From: Magnetovibrio sp. PR-2
GTDB lineage: Bacteria > Pseudomonadota > Alphaproteobacteria > Rhodospirillales > Magnetovibrionaceae
NCBI RefSeq assembly: GCF_036689815.1
Contig: NZ_JBAHUR010000002.1
Location: forward strand, 394,915-458,914
Length of the DNA: 64,000 nt
Direction: 5' to 3'
Shown here: in pieces, positions 1-7,207 of the stretch
Layout of the letters: each line of letters opens with the position of its first letter
How positions within the stretch are numbered: position 1 is the first letter of the stretch
The notes under the pieces: model-generated
The model's input: only the letters and a program-made list of their open reading frames with translations
Told to the model about the DNA's origin: nothing
Databases searched by the model: none
Position numbers and translations under genes: made by a program

Positions 1-2
1 TC

Positions 3-305
3 ATTGGGATGTTTTTATTCTCGCTTGTATGGTCAGTAAACTATTGGCCTCCTGCTCCATCTAGTATGACGGGTGAACCTAACCTGGAAGCTTTGCAATT
101 AGGGTATGCAAACGCGGCAACATTGCAGGAAAAATTTGGCATCCCAGCAATTTTTTTCGGCTTAATCCAAATGGGTGTTTTAGCCGTCATCTATCGCGCA
201 ATCTTACGTAAAGAAGCCATACAAGCTGGTCATCACAAAGAGGTTGCAAAAGCAAATCAGAAGCACTCGTCCGTTACGGCCACAAGCAGCGCATCCACAG
301 AATAA
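3..305 (+). CDS. YeeE/YedE-type sulfur transporter, C-terminal part
   Basis: The frame is open to the left edge, so this is the last 100 codons of a gene that begins outside the window. It shows one clear membrane helix (IFFGLIQMGVLAVIYRAIL) and a preceding hydrophobic stretch, then a polar basic tail rich in Ser and Thr. The hydrophobic profile and the position directly before a TusA-like gene fit the YeeE/YedE family, which moves thiosulfate or another sulfur compound through the inner membrane, often with TusA as cytoplasmic acceptor. The family call rests mainly on context, because the conserved cysteine-bearing repeats lie outside the window. Confidence 0.55.
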   Translation: MGMFLFSLVWSVNYWPPAPSSMTGEPNLEALQLGYANAATLQEKFGIPAIFFGLIQMGVLAVIYRAILRKEAIQAGHHKEVAKANQKHSSVTATSSASTE

Positions 306-339
306 CAATCAGAACGAAGTTCAGAAGGAGAAATTTGTT

Positions 340-645
340 ATGGGTTTGTTTAGTAAAAAACAAAAAGTTGAAGAAGCAAGTTCTACGCATTCCGTCACGC
401 TGTCTGATGGCATCACATACACCGTCGAAAGAGTTGTTGATTGTATCGGGGACAGTTGCCCGCGCCCCCAATTGATGACCAAAAAAACTGTTGGTGAAAT
501 TAGTGTTGGGCAGATCATTGAAGTCTTGGTCGATAATCCGTCATCCATGGAAGCCCTGCCGCCGATGTGTGATGAGCTGGATTCAACGCACTTAGAAACC
601 ATCAAAGACGCACGTTGTTGGAAAGTCTACATCCAAAAGGATTAA
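340..645 (+). CDS. TusA/SirA-family sulfur carrier protein
   Basis: This 101-residue cytoplasmic protein carries the CPxP motif of TusA (Cys40-Pro-Arg-Pro43), preceded by Cys35. TusA-family proteins hold a persulfide on the first Cys of the motif and pass sulfane sulfur between rhodaneses, DsrE-type proteins and biosynthetic enzymes. There is an N-terminal extension of about 25 residues compared with E. coli TusA. The ATG at 340 has a good ribosome site (AGAAGGAG, 323-330), whereas an upstream ATG in the same frame at 244 lies inside the previous gene. It is the second gene of the sulfur operon, 34 bases after the transporter. The family is clear; the exact partner is inferred. Confidence 0.88.
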   Translation: MGLFSKKQKVEEASSTHSVTLSDGITYTVERVVDCIGDSCPRPQLMTKKTVGEISVGQIIEVLVDNPSSMEALPPMCDELDSTHLETIKDARCWKVYIQKD

Positions 646-662
646 GACCAAGGAGTATTCGA

Positions 663-866
663 ATGTCGAAACTTATCATGAGCATATATGCCGGGGCTGC
701 ATTTGCCGTTTCGATTGGTGCAGTTGCTGCGATGTTAATCGCACCTCCGCAAAGCCTACGTTCGGACCGTGACGGCGTGCCGCATTTCACTTCCTTGGTC
801 GAACATCCTGAAACTGGTGATGCTATCAGCATTGGCACACTGATCCGTCATTATCGTGGAGATTAA
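663..866 (+). CDS. Small single-pass membrane protein of the sulfur operon
   Basis: A 67-residue protein with one N-terminal membrane helix (about residues 5-28), then a short polar domain expected to lie in the periplasm. AAGGAG stands just upstream of the ATG at 663, so the long upstream extension in this frame is not used. The tail (SIGTLIRHYRGD) loosely resembles the middle of the 87-residue protein two genes downstream (KLTVEELMAFYVE), suggesting two related small subunits. I do not recognise a named family. Its place between TusA and rhodanese genes suggests an accessory part of a membrane sulfur-handling complex. Confidence 0.65.
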   Translation: MSKLIMSIYAGAAFAVSIGAVAAMLIAPPQSLRSDRDGVPHFTSLVEHPETGDAISIGTLIRHYRGD

Positions 867-880
867 GGAGTACTTGAGAA

Positions 881-967
881 ATGGATTTTGAAACTATCGT
901 TCAACTTGTTACAGCCATCCTTGCGTTTGGCGTCATGTATATCAGCCTTCTCAAGAACACTTTGTGA
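881..967 (+). CDS. 28-residue membrane micropeptide
   Basis: ATG at 881 follows an AAGGAG site and opens a 28-codon frame ending in TGA at 965-967. The product is almost entirely one hydrophobic helix (LVTAILAFGVMYISLL) with an acidic N-terminus and Lys-Asn near the C-terminus. It starts 14 bases after the previous stop and ends 22 bases before the next ATG, so it fits the operon without overlap. Short one-helix subunits are common in membrane complexes (for example CydX). No homologue is recognised, and the call rests on the ribosome site, spacing and hydrophobic pattern. Confidence 0.5.
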   Translation: MDFETIVQLVTAILAFGVMYISLLKNTL

Positions 968-989
968 CGTGAACAATAAGGATCTCATT

Positions 990-1253
990 ATGGATAGAAA
1001 CAGCTTTCTTTTTTGTGTCGGCTCACTTGTCGTTTCTTTGTTGATTGCGATTGTAGCCTTCCCATACGTGTCCATGGATGTCCAGTCTTTGGAAGCGGCG
1101 AACACCCCACGTCCTGCACATGAAATGGGAAGTGTCGATGTCGGGAATGGCTTTGGCAAGCTTACGGTCGAAGAGTTGATGGCTTTTTATGTTGAGTCTC
1201 CACCTGTTGAAGAAGGAGCATCCGCTCCTGAAATTCGCTTTGGGGGATGTTGA
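990..1253 (+). CDS. Membrane-anchored small protein with C-terminal Gly-Gly-Cys
   Basis: An 87-residue protein with an N-terminal membrane anchor (about residues 6-26) and a periplasmic tail ending exactly in FGGC. The terminal Gly-Gly-Cys recalls the GGCGG end of SoxY, whose Cys carries the sulfur intermediate covalently on a swinging arm. Here the SoxY Ig-like domain is absent and the final GG is missing, so any relation is functional analogy, not shown homology. ATG 990 was chosen over the upstream frame because that would run through the micropeptide gene. Its stop overlaps the next gene by 7 bases, indicating translational coupling. Partners are probably the neighbouring rhodaneses and the YeeE-like transporter. 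Confidence 0.65.
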   Translation: MDRNSFLFCVGSLVVSLLIAIVAFPYVSMDVQSLEAANTPRPAHEMGSVDVGNGFGKLTVEELMAFYVESPPVEEGASAPEIRFGGC

Positions 1254-1735
1254 GAGCGATGCCTGCAGTCTCGTCCGTCTTTAGATTTATTTGCACAGCA
1301 TGCCTTGTTTCGGCTTCGCTTTCTCAAGCGCATGGCTCTGAAGACGTGAATGTCGTCTTTAATCTCACCGATGACAACATGAAAAACGTTTTAGATATTC
1401 GAGATATGGATGCTTGTTCGACGGGCTCTCTCCCCCGGGCACGGTGTCTGCCGCTCGACCACTTTAGAGATCCCGCAGGGAACACCATAAACTTCCATGC
1501 CTTACGCTGGCTACTCGGTACGGTGGGTTTAAGTGGAGAGGAATCTCTCTTGGTCATCGGCAGCACTGGTGATGAAGCTTTCTTTGTCGGGGCACTTTTG
1601 CATCAAGCAGGGCAAAACAGGGTCCAAGTATTTGCCCATCCTTTTCGATCCACGGCGGATGCACCTTCTGGCACGTCCCGCAGCTTCAGCCGTGAGGCTG
1701 TTTTCACCGCACCCATGCGTTACACAAAAAACTAA
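1247..1735 (+). CDS. Periplasmic rhodanese-like protein lacking the active-site Cys
   Basis: A 162-residue protein with a signal peptide (cleavage expected after SQAHG, about residue 31) and one rhodanese-like fold. The LDIRDMDACSTGSLPRARCLP segment matches the conserved region around the family's Asp-x-Arg and GHIPGA, although the His of GHIPGA is lost. In the loop where active rhodaneses have Cys (VYCxxGxRS) this protein has VIGSTGDEAF, so sulfur transfer by the usual mechanism is unlikely. Two other cysteines (in DACSTG and ARCLP) remain. It may bind or scaffold sulfur carriers alongside the active tandem rhodanese at 2592. Confidence 0.6.
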   Translation: MLRAMPAVSSVFRFICTACLVSASLSQAHGSEDVNVVFNLTDDNMKNVLDIRDMDACSTGSLPRARCLPLDHFRDPAGNTINFHALRWLLGTVGLSGEESLLVIGSTGDEAFFVGALLHQAGQNRVQVFAHPFRSTADAPSGTSRSFSREAVFTAPMRYTKN

Positions 1736-1746
1736 AAGGAAATATC

Positions 1747-2037
1747 ATGGACGTCTTACTGCACCTGACAACACCTGAATCGGTAAAAATTGCATTACCC
1801 TTAGGCGTGGCTTTAACGCGCGCAGGTGCTTCATGGGCATGTTTCCTGACCAATGATGGCGTATTGGCGCTCGACAATCCGGACTTTATCGCAGCCAGTG
1901 AAAGTGCATCACGCATCGCCGTGTGTGAACGGTCGTGGGACTTATATAATCCAGACCATAAATGTCCGGTGGAGAAAGGAAGCCAAACCACTAACAGCAC
2001 TTTGATGGCTGAGGCCAGCAAAGTCGTGAGTTTGTAG
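1747..2037 (+). CDS. DsrE-like sulfur-relay small protein
   Basis: A 96-residue soluble protein with a Rossmann-like alternation of strands and helices: an initial beta strand (VLLHLTT), a helix (VKIALPLGVALTRAG), a second strand (SWACFLTNDGV), and Cys60 in RIAVCERSWD. That layout resembles DsrE/TusD-family proteins, in which a conserved Cys after the third strand carries persulfide. Cys32 and Cys73 are additional. ATG 1747 is preceded by AAAAGGAA. It lies 11 bases after the degenerate rhodanese gene. The family assignment is by pattern and context, not by an unmistakable signature. Confidence 0.5.
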   Translation: MDVLLHLTTPESVKIALPLGVALTRAGASWACFLTNDGVLALDNPDFIAASESASRIAVCERSWDLYNPDHKCPVEKGSQTTNSTLMAEASKVVSL

Positions 2038-2048
2038 GGAGCAAGAAA

Positions 2049-2327
2049 GTGAGTAGCAAAAGTATTCTTGTCATGGGGCGACGCGATCATACTGAAGCGA
2101 TGCGCGTTGCTGCTGGTTTAACCATTTGTGGCAACGATGTGCGCTTAGTCTTGATGACAGAGCCTGTCGCAGAAACTCAGGAAAATGCAGAGCAAGTGGA
2201 ACTCTTGGAATTGTCAGATATTACACCGGAGACCACTGTTAAAGAAATGTCAAACGCCCTGGACTTTCTAAATGCAGATGACTTGGGGCAAGTCATTGCT
2301 CAAAGCGATTGTGTAATCAGCATCTAA
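2049..2327 (+). CDS. DsrE/DsrH-like small protein, GTG start
   Basis: A 92-residue protein starting at GTG 2049, with AGGGAGC just upstream. It begins with a strand and nucleotide-fold-like glycine (ILVMGRRD), then a helix and a Cys (AAGLTICGNDVRLVLMTEP), the usual topology of DsrE-superfamily subunits. It ends with Cys in QSDCVISI, reminiscent of DsrH/TusB, which place a short strand at the C-terminus. Together with its neighbours it could build a TusBCD/DsrEFH-like hetero-oligomer that receives sulfur from TusA. Sequence similarity is too weak by eye for a gene name. Confidence 0.5.
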   Translation: MSSKSILVMGRRDHTEAMRVAAGLTICGNDVRLVLMTEPVAETQENAEQVELLELSDITPETTVKEMSNALDFLNADDLGQVIAQSDCVISI

Positions 2328-2358
2328 GCCATACGAACAAGACTGAGGAAGTGAAATT

Positions 2359-2547
2359 ATGACCATTTTGGAATTATACACAGGTCTTTTTCCCGACGCT
2401 GACACAGTGGCGGCTTCCGTCTCCACGCGCGGAGAACAAGACCACATTATCCATCTGGATATAAATGATCTCAAACTTAGCGACACGAAACGCTGGGATA
2501 CGGCCGTGACAGCCATTCTTCATGCTGACTTGGTTGTCACATTATAG
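2359..2547 (+). CDS. Small sulfur-operon protein, possible DsrH-like subunit
   Basis: A 62-residue protein with no cysteine. It starts with a strand (MTILELYTGLF) and ends in HADLVVTL, which parallels the QSDCVISI end of the preceding protein. It could be a shortened DsrH/TusB-type paralogue in which the carrier Cys is replaced by Leu. A GAGGAAG site lies upstream of ATG 2359. No family is recognised with certainty. It sits 31 bases after the GTG-start gene and 44 bases before the tandem rhodanese, within the same operon. Confidence 0.45.
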   Translation: MTILELYTGLFPDADTVAASVSTRGEQDHIIHLDINDLKLSDTKRWDTAVTAILHADLVVTL

Positions 2548-2591
2548 CGGACTTACCGCAAAACAGAATGCAACCACAAAGGGAGGTGCAA

Positions 2592-3536
2592 ATGTCTAAA
2601 CAAGGAACAAATCTGGGGAACTGGCTGGGAATGATCTGTGTAACGGTGCTTGCACTCGCAGCAAGCACCGCTCATGCTGCTGAGCCATTGGTCAGTGCCA
2701 AATGGTTAGCTGCAAACATGGACAAGGTTGTCGTCTTGGATGTACAAGCCAAGGACAAAGACTTTCTAAGCAAAGGCCATATTCCAAGCGCTGTTTTGGT
2801 GCCATGGAAACAAGTGCGCGGTAAGGCTAAAGAAGGTGGTGTAGATCTGATTAAAATGTTACCGAGCAAAGCAAGCTTTACACGTCTCATGAAAGTGTCC
2901 GGTGTGAATAACGATAGTCACGTTGTTATCACAACCAGCGGCTCAAACTCTAGTGACGTGTTTTTGGGAACACGTTTATATTGGCAACTGAAATACTATG
3001 GTCATGATGAAGTTTCCATGTTGGACGGTGGCAACGCTGCCTGGGCGCTATCCAAGCAGGCTTTGAGCAAGTCTGCTGAAGCCAAGCCCCAACCCGGAAA
3101 CTTTACAGCGCGTGCAGAACGCAAAGAGCTTTTGACGACCACTGCAGACATCCAATCTCTGGTGAACCAAAAGTCTCGCAATCTGATTGATGCCCGCACC
3201 CTAGACTATCACCTGGGTCTCGAGCAGAAAAAGAAATACGTTTTTGATGCAGGGCATATCCCCGGCTCGAAAATCGTGCCGCACGATGTCTTGTTGACAC
3301 ATGGTAAGGCCGCTAAATTCCGTTCTGCAGAACAGCTCAAAGGAACACTCACGGCCATGGGTGTTGACCTCAAGTCTGATAACGTAACTTACTGTAATAG
3401 CGGACACCTTGGCAGTGGGCTCTGGTTCGTACTGCACGAACTCAGCGGGAACAAAAGTGCTAAACTGTACGATGGTTCGATGCATGCCTGGACCAAAGGC
3501 AACACCCGTCCCGTCACAACTTTTGCTTTGAACTGA
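2592..3536 (+). CDS. Periplasmic thiosulfate sulfurtransferase (tandem rhodanese)
   Basis: A 314-residue exported protein with a signal peptide (cleavage near ALA-AST-AHAA, residue 30) and two rhodanese domains. The N-terminal domain (about 31-165) is the structural one, with KGHIPSAVLVP and LDGGNAAW but TTSGSN where a Cys would be. The C-terminal domain (about 180-314) keeps DAGHIPGS and the active loop with Cys268 (YCNSGHLGSG). Family members move the sulfane sulfur of thiosulfate to cyanide or protein thiols. ATG 2592 has GGGAGG upstream; an ATG 24 bases earlier lacks a ribosome site. Its partners are probably the TusA, DsrE-like and Gly-Gly-Cys proteins of this operon. Confidence 0.85.
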   Translation: MSKQGTNLGNWLGMICVTVLALAASTAHAAEPLVSAKWLAANMDKVVVLDVQAKDKDFLSKGHIPSAVLVPWKQVRGKAKEGGVDLIKMLPSKASFTRLMKVSGVNNDSHVVITTSGSNSSDVFLGTRLYWQLKYYGHDEVSMLDGGNAAWALSKQALSKSAEAKPQPGNFTARAERKELLTTTADIQSLVNQKSRNLIDARTLDYHLGLEQKKKYVFDAGHIPGSKIVPHDVLLTHGKAAKFRSAEQLKGTLTAMGVDLKSDNVTYCNSGHLGSGLWFVLHELSGNKSAKLYDGSMHAWTKGNTRPVTTFALN

Positions 3537-3570
3537 CAGACTAAACAGTGATGGATCGCAACACAGCCCA

Positions 3571-4254
3571 ATGAAAAAAAGAACTTTAAATAGAAGGGCT
3601 TTGATTTCGACCGCGGTGTTCAAAAGCATCGCGGTCGCTTTCGTTTTGTTGATGAGCACTCACCTTTCAATTTCCTATGCAGACGAAGGTGTTGATAAGC
3701 ACCCAACGCTGGCTGCTGAATTGTTAATTGTACGAAGTGATCTTGATCGTCTGTCTCTCCATAGCCAGCTTCCTCAGCGCCATGCTCAAGGCCTCCGCGA
3801 TCGGGTCAAAGGCGGTCTTGGTGTACTGCCATGGCTATTAGAACAAGCGGGAGATTTTCAAGGGGCGAAGAAGCTGCGTGCATATAAAGCATCTTCAACG
3901 CATCGGTCAGGAGCAATGATTAAACTCTTAGACATGTTAATTGAGTCCCATCCGCTAAACACTCAACGTTATTATCCACGACACCTTACGATGCGCCAAT
4001 ATAGAGAGGCCCGCCTAATTCATGATTCTTATTGTGCGGGTTGTCATGATAATGCAGGCCAAGGGGATAAGAGCACATTGTTACCTGCGCGAGATTTGAA
4101 ACTTATGGCACTTGAGGCGAGCCCTCGTATTTTTCTTGCGCGTCTGATCAACGGGGTAAAAGGGGATCATACAATTTTATTCGAAAATCCGCTAACAGTT
4201 GATCAAGTGAGTTCATTGTGGTGGCTTTATAGCCAGGAGAACAATGAAGAATAA
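3571..4254 (+). CDS. Mono-heme cytochrome c-like protein
   Basis: A 227-residue exported protein: basic N-terminus, hydrophobic helix to about residue 36 ending in SYADEG, a helical linker, then a C-terminal cytochrome c domain with the heme site Cys155-Ala-Gly-Cys158-His159. The sixth ligand is not obvious; a Met in LKLMALE is a candidate. It closes the sulfur operon and could take electrons from periplasmic sulfur oxidation. No ribosome site is strong near the ATG at 3571. The downstream IS remnant starts only about 5 bases after the stop, so insertion may have clipped the end of the operon. Confidence 0.75.
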   Translation: MKKRTLNRRALISTAVFKSIAVAFVLLMSTHLSISYADEGVDKHPTLAAELLIVRSDLDRLSLHSQLPQRHAQGLRDRVKGGLGVLPWLLEQAGDFQGAKKLRAYKASSTHRSGAMIKLLDMLIESHPLNTQRYYPRHLTMRQYREARLIHDSYCAGCHDNAGQGDKSTLLPARDLKLMALEASPRIFLARLINGVKGDHTILFENPLTVDQVSSLWWLYSQENNEE

Positions 4255-4258
4255 TGAT

Positions 4259-4735
4259 TTATCACCGATGATCTGCCCACACTCACGGTCATAGATACGT
4301 TCTCGCGATATGCTCCCGTGCTTGATCCTCGGCTCAGCTATCGCGGCGAACATGTCGTGCAAAATTCTCGAACGGGTATGTTGGAAAATCGGGTATCCGA
4401 AAACCATCCGGGTTGACCAGGGCTCGGAGTTTATCTCACATGACCTAGACTTATGGGCTCACCAAGGTGACGTGATACTCGACTTCAGTCGGCCCGGAAA
4501 ACTGACGGATAATGCCTTCATCGAGGGTTTCAATAGGCGCTTCCGGAAAGAATGTCTGAACGCGCATTGGTTCCTAAGTCTTGACGATGCCCGCCAAAAG
4601 CTAGAGGATTAGCGTAGAGGCTACAACGAAATTCGACTACATAGCACGGCAACAACACGCCGATATCCCTGCAAAACAGCTCTGGGCCAACAGCCCAACA
4701 TGAGCCTCAACACCCGGAAACCTCCGGTCGGGTGG
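4259..4735 (+). mobile_element. Decayed IS3-family transposase remnant
   Basis: Fragments of an IS3-type OrfB integrase core run in two frames. In one frame 4267-4350 reads DDLPTLTVIDTFSRYAPV, with the first catalytic Asp. A frameshift near 4340-4370 moves the match to another frame, with IRVDQGSEF (second Asp) and NAFIEGFNRRFRKECL (catalytic Glu). A TAG at 4610-4612 replaces the Trp that normally precedes the RRGYNEIR segment, and the match then continues to about 4735. The N-terminal half, OrfA and clear terminal repeats are missing. It is inactive and marks an old insertion next to the sulfur operon. Confidence 0.85.
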
Positions 4736-4796
4736 TCCAACAACGAGGAGTGCTTCAGCGCCACTATCCTATCCAGATAACCGGGACCCCTTCAAC

Positions 4797-5588
4797 TTGC
4801 AACTCACGTTTGATAATATTTCAACTTATTTATCCAATACCATCACGCTTGCCTCTCAACAGGGATGGCGTGATGCGCTCTGGGCAGCTTTTTGGGATGG
4901 AAATTTTGAACAGCCAGAAACAGATCTGCACACAGAGGACGACAACGACTTTGTCTGTGCAAACCAGAACCTGCCAGATGACCCAACACACAGCACACTC
5001 ATGCCCCGGAACCGATTCTTAACGCTTGAATTGTTTGTTTTGAAAGGTTGGCTTCCCAGAATATTACAAGAAGACGTGAAATGGAGCCCAGACATTGCAC
5101 CTGATAATGATCGCATTACTGATTGTTATATAAAACTGGCCAAAACAGATATTTCATCCTGCCCCAAAGCTGCTATCGCGTATTTTCTGAAAATGTCCAT
5201 CACACGGCAGAAATTGGCCCTGTGGCTACAATTTAAACACCTTCCCATTCCCGATGATTTGCAATGCGACATACCTCAACCCGACCAAAATCCCAAGTGT
5301 GAGACACCTGCCCCAGCCCTAACCCCCGATGATCAAATCAAGCCTGAACAGGTTGGCCCACCTGGCCCTTCTAAAAGAAACATGACAAGTATTTTAGAAA
5401 AACTATGCGAGCGTATTGATAATGGAACAGTCATTCGCGGTAACTGTTCAGATGAAGCACTTTGGCTAAAAGCTTGGGCGGATGAAAACTTGGGTGAAGG
5501 AACCCGAGCTCTTGGTACAATACGCAATGCCATCTCACACACCTACAATGAACAGAATCTGAATAAACCCAAGAAAACAAAGCATTAA
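4797..5588 (+). CDS. Hypothetical protein, possibly 5'-truncated by the IS element
   Basis: A 263-residue frame with a TTG as first possible start and no ribosome site. The frame is also open upstream toward the IS remnant, so the native N-terminus may have been lost. The middle (about 165-195) is Pro/Asp-rich and looks like a linker. The C-terminal 65 residues (SILEKLCERIDNG to ISHTYNEQ) form a compact helical segment with a WLKAWADENL motif, like C-terminal modules of alphaproteobacterial proteins of unknown function. No enzyme motif is visible. It may be a decaying gene. Confidence 0.45.
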   Translation: MQLTFDNISTYLSNTITLASQQGWRDALWAAFWDGNFEQPETDLHTEDDNDFVCANQNLPDDPTHSTLMPRNRFLTLELFVLKGWLPRILQEDVKWSPDIAPDNDRITDCYIKLAKTDISSCPKAAIAYFLKMSITRQKLALWLQFKHLPIPDDLQCDIPQPDQNPKCETPAPALTPDDQIKPEQVGPPGPSKRNMTSILEKLCERIDNGTVIRGNCSDEALWLKAWADENLGEGTRALGTIRNAISHTYNEQNLNKPKKTKH

Positions 5589-5945
5589 ACGGCCTGCATG
5601 AATTGCTGCATAACGTTTTCCTGTTATTGCACAAAAATTCATTTTTTAATGCAAATGTAACCTGACAGCCTACCTGCACATTCACACGACACCAGTCGGT
5701 ATGGAGCAGAAAGTTGAAATCAGGACCTCCTCAGACAGTAAATGTAAACAACCGCATGGTTACGGTGTACGCCTTCTTTTGTCAGCCAACTACTATGCGT
5801 ACGTCCACCTCGGAAATATTGATCATTTGGTCTGATCACGGTCTTTCAGGGCTTACTGCTCCTCAATTTGGTATCTGCATCGTTGTGGCTCGTGGTGTTA
5901 CCCCAAGCACAAAATTTGTAGAAGTAACGTAGGGAGTACAGGTCA
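5589..5945. other. Intergenic stretch without a convincing gene
   Basis: This 357-base AT-rich stretch contains only a weak 72-codon frame (5714-5932, TTG start, no ribosome site, no recognisable fold), which I do not call. A GGGAG just before 5946 serves the following recombinase gene. No RNA gene, terminator or repeat could be identified. Confidence 0.5.
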
Positions 5946-6884
5946 ATGAAACAGAAAACGCAACACGCTTATTGGATCCGGGCAGCCCAATTGATCCACC
6001 AATGCTCAAAGGACTTGAGTCTGCCAAAAGATCAGAACGCATCCCCAATTACGGTTGCTAATTGGCTCGTTCATAAACGTCCCAAGATTTCCAAAAACAC
6101 GTGGCGGCACTACAAGGCTGCTTTGATGTATGCACTGCCAATTCAATATGAGATTGAAGGCGAAATCGCTGCCGATCTGTTAGCTGAGGAGAGCCAAACA
6201 GGAGCAATGAAAAAGGGGCAGACAACGTCTGCCCTGAAAGCAAAATATCTGCCCCCAGACGATTTGCAAAAAATCTTGATCTGGCTTTCAAAACAGAAAT
6301 CCAGTTATGCACGCCCCCTCACACTTTTCCTTCTGGCCTCAATCTTGACTGGCCTCCGTCCGGGAGAATGGCAAAATGCGGTTCTTGTCAAAGCAAAAAG
6401 GCGTAAACACCCATATGAAATCCGGCTTTGCGTCCGAAATGCCAAAACGAATAGGAATCGTGGACGGGGGATTTTTCGTTTTGTCATTCTTAATGATTTT
6501 GCCCCTCTTCCATTGGCATTTATCGAAGAATTGCACGAATGGAAATTCCAAAAGTTGAGGGAAGAAAAGACAAAGTGGTCATCAATCCAAGCCTCACTCG
6601 CACGCCTTTTGAGCGAGGCAAATTCGGCATTGTGGCCGAAAAGAAAGCACCATTACACTCTCTATAGCTGCCGTCATCAAGCAGCCGCAAATTTCAAGCA
6701 GATGTTTGTGAAAGATGAGGTTGCCGCAATTATGGGACACAAGTCACTTGAAACGGCAGGCAGCCACTATGGCAAAGCACGCAAAGGGCAAACAGACCTC
6801 TTACCAAACCTTCCTCTCAGCTACCCTATCCCCCCACAGCGATTGAAAAAGGTCAAAGCCATGTCAGCCGCCACCTTCTCCTAA
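5946..6884 (+). CDS. Tyrosine recombinase (phage-type integrase)
   Basis: A 312-residue protein with a helical N-terminal core-binding part (about 1-95) and a C-terminal catalytic domain. Visible residues are Arg138 in TGLRPGEW, the second motif YSCRHQ (Tyr240 where His is usual, then Arg243), His265 in IMGHKS and the likely nucleophile Tyr275 in SHYGKA. Such enzymes cut and join DNA at short att sites. ATG 5946 follows GGGAGTACAGG. The tRNA-Lys gene 3.5 kb downstream is a plausible integration site, but no second copy of the tRNA 3' end is visible in this window. The Tyr for His change in motif II is unusual but tolerated in some families. Confidence 0.85.
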   Translation: MKQKTQHAYWIRAAQLIHQCSKDLSLPKDQNASPITVANWLVHKRPKISKNTWRHYKAALMYALPIQYEIEGEIAADLLAEESQTGAMKKGQTTSALKAKYLPPDDLQKILIWLSKQKSSYARPLTLFLLASILTGLRPGEWQNAVLVKAKRRKHPYEIRLCVRNAKTNRNRGRGIFRFVILNDFAPLPLAFIEELHEWKFQKLREEKTKWSSIQASLARLLSEANSALWPKRKHHYTLYSCRHQAAANFKQMFVKDEVAAIMGHKSLETAGSHYGKARKGQTDLLPNLPLSYPIPPQRLKKVKAMSAATFS

Positions 6885-7147
6885 AACTGGGAACGATCAT
6901 CGAAATAAACAACGCCTAAAATAACATCAGGTGTTTAGCAGTAAATTGCCTTTACCGAAGCGATCTACGAAACCTTGACACGCCCCAGAATGCTTTGTGC
7001 CTGTAAAGACAACTCTTCCGTATAAGTCCCATGACAACCCAAATTCAGAACTATCAAGGCAGCCCCAAAAGGAGAAAAACTTAATGAGCAAACCTTGTGC
7101 GACCATGCCTTAGTGCGTGCTTCGTATACACAATATCCACAAGAATT
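6885..7147 (+). other. Intergenic stretch with a possible 9-codon leader
   Basis: No gene of normal size is visible between the recombinase and the regulator promoter. A very short frame at 7084-7113 (9 codons, MSKPCATMP) is preceded by AAGGAG and could be a leader peptide, though its termination before the promoter at 7148 makes a link to the regulator unlikely. No terminator hairpin for the recombinase gene was found. Confidence 0.35.
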
Positions 7148-7186
7148 TTGACAAATGGGCACTTGCTATTATACACTATAGGTGTA
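7148..7186 (+). promoter_or_regulatory. Promoter and operator-like palindrome of the XRE regulator
   Basis: A -35 box TTGACA (7148-7153) and a -10-like TATACA (7170-7175) are 16 bases apart. The inverted repeat TACAC-TATAG-GTGTA (7172-7186) covers the -10 box and the expected start point. The regulator gene begins at 7208. This layout is typical of autorepression by an HTH repressor. The function is inferred from position and symmetry. Confidence 0.65.
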
Positions 7187-7207
7187 CCAATAAGCAGGAT
7201 TAAGAAA

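Noticed and set aside
5714..5932. 72-codon frame before the recombinase gene
   Set aside because: TTG start without ribosome site, no domain pattern and no conserved neighbour; kept only as a note in the intergenic entry.
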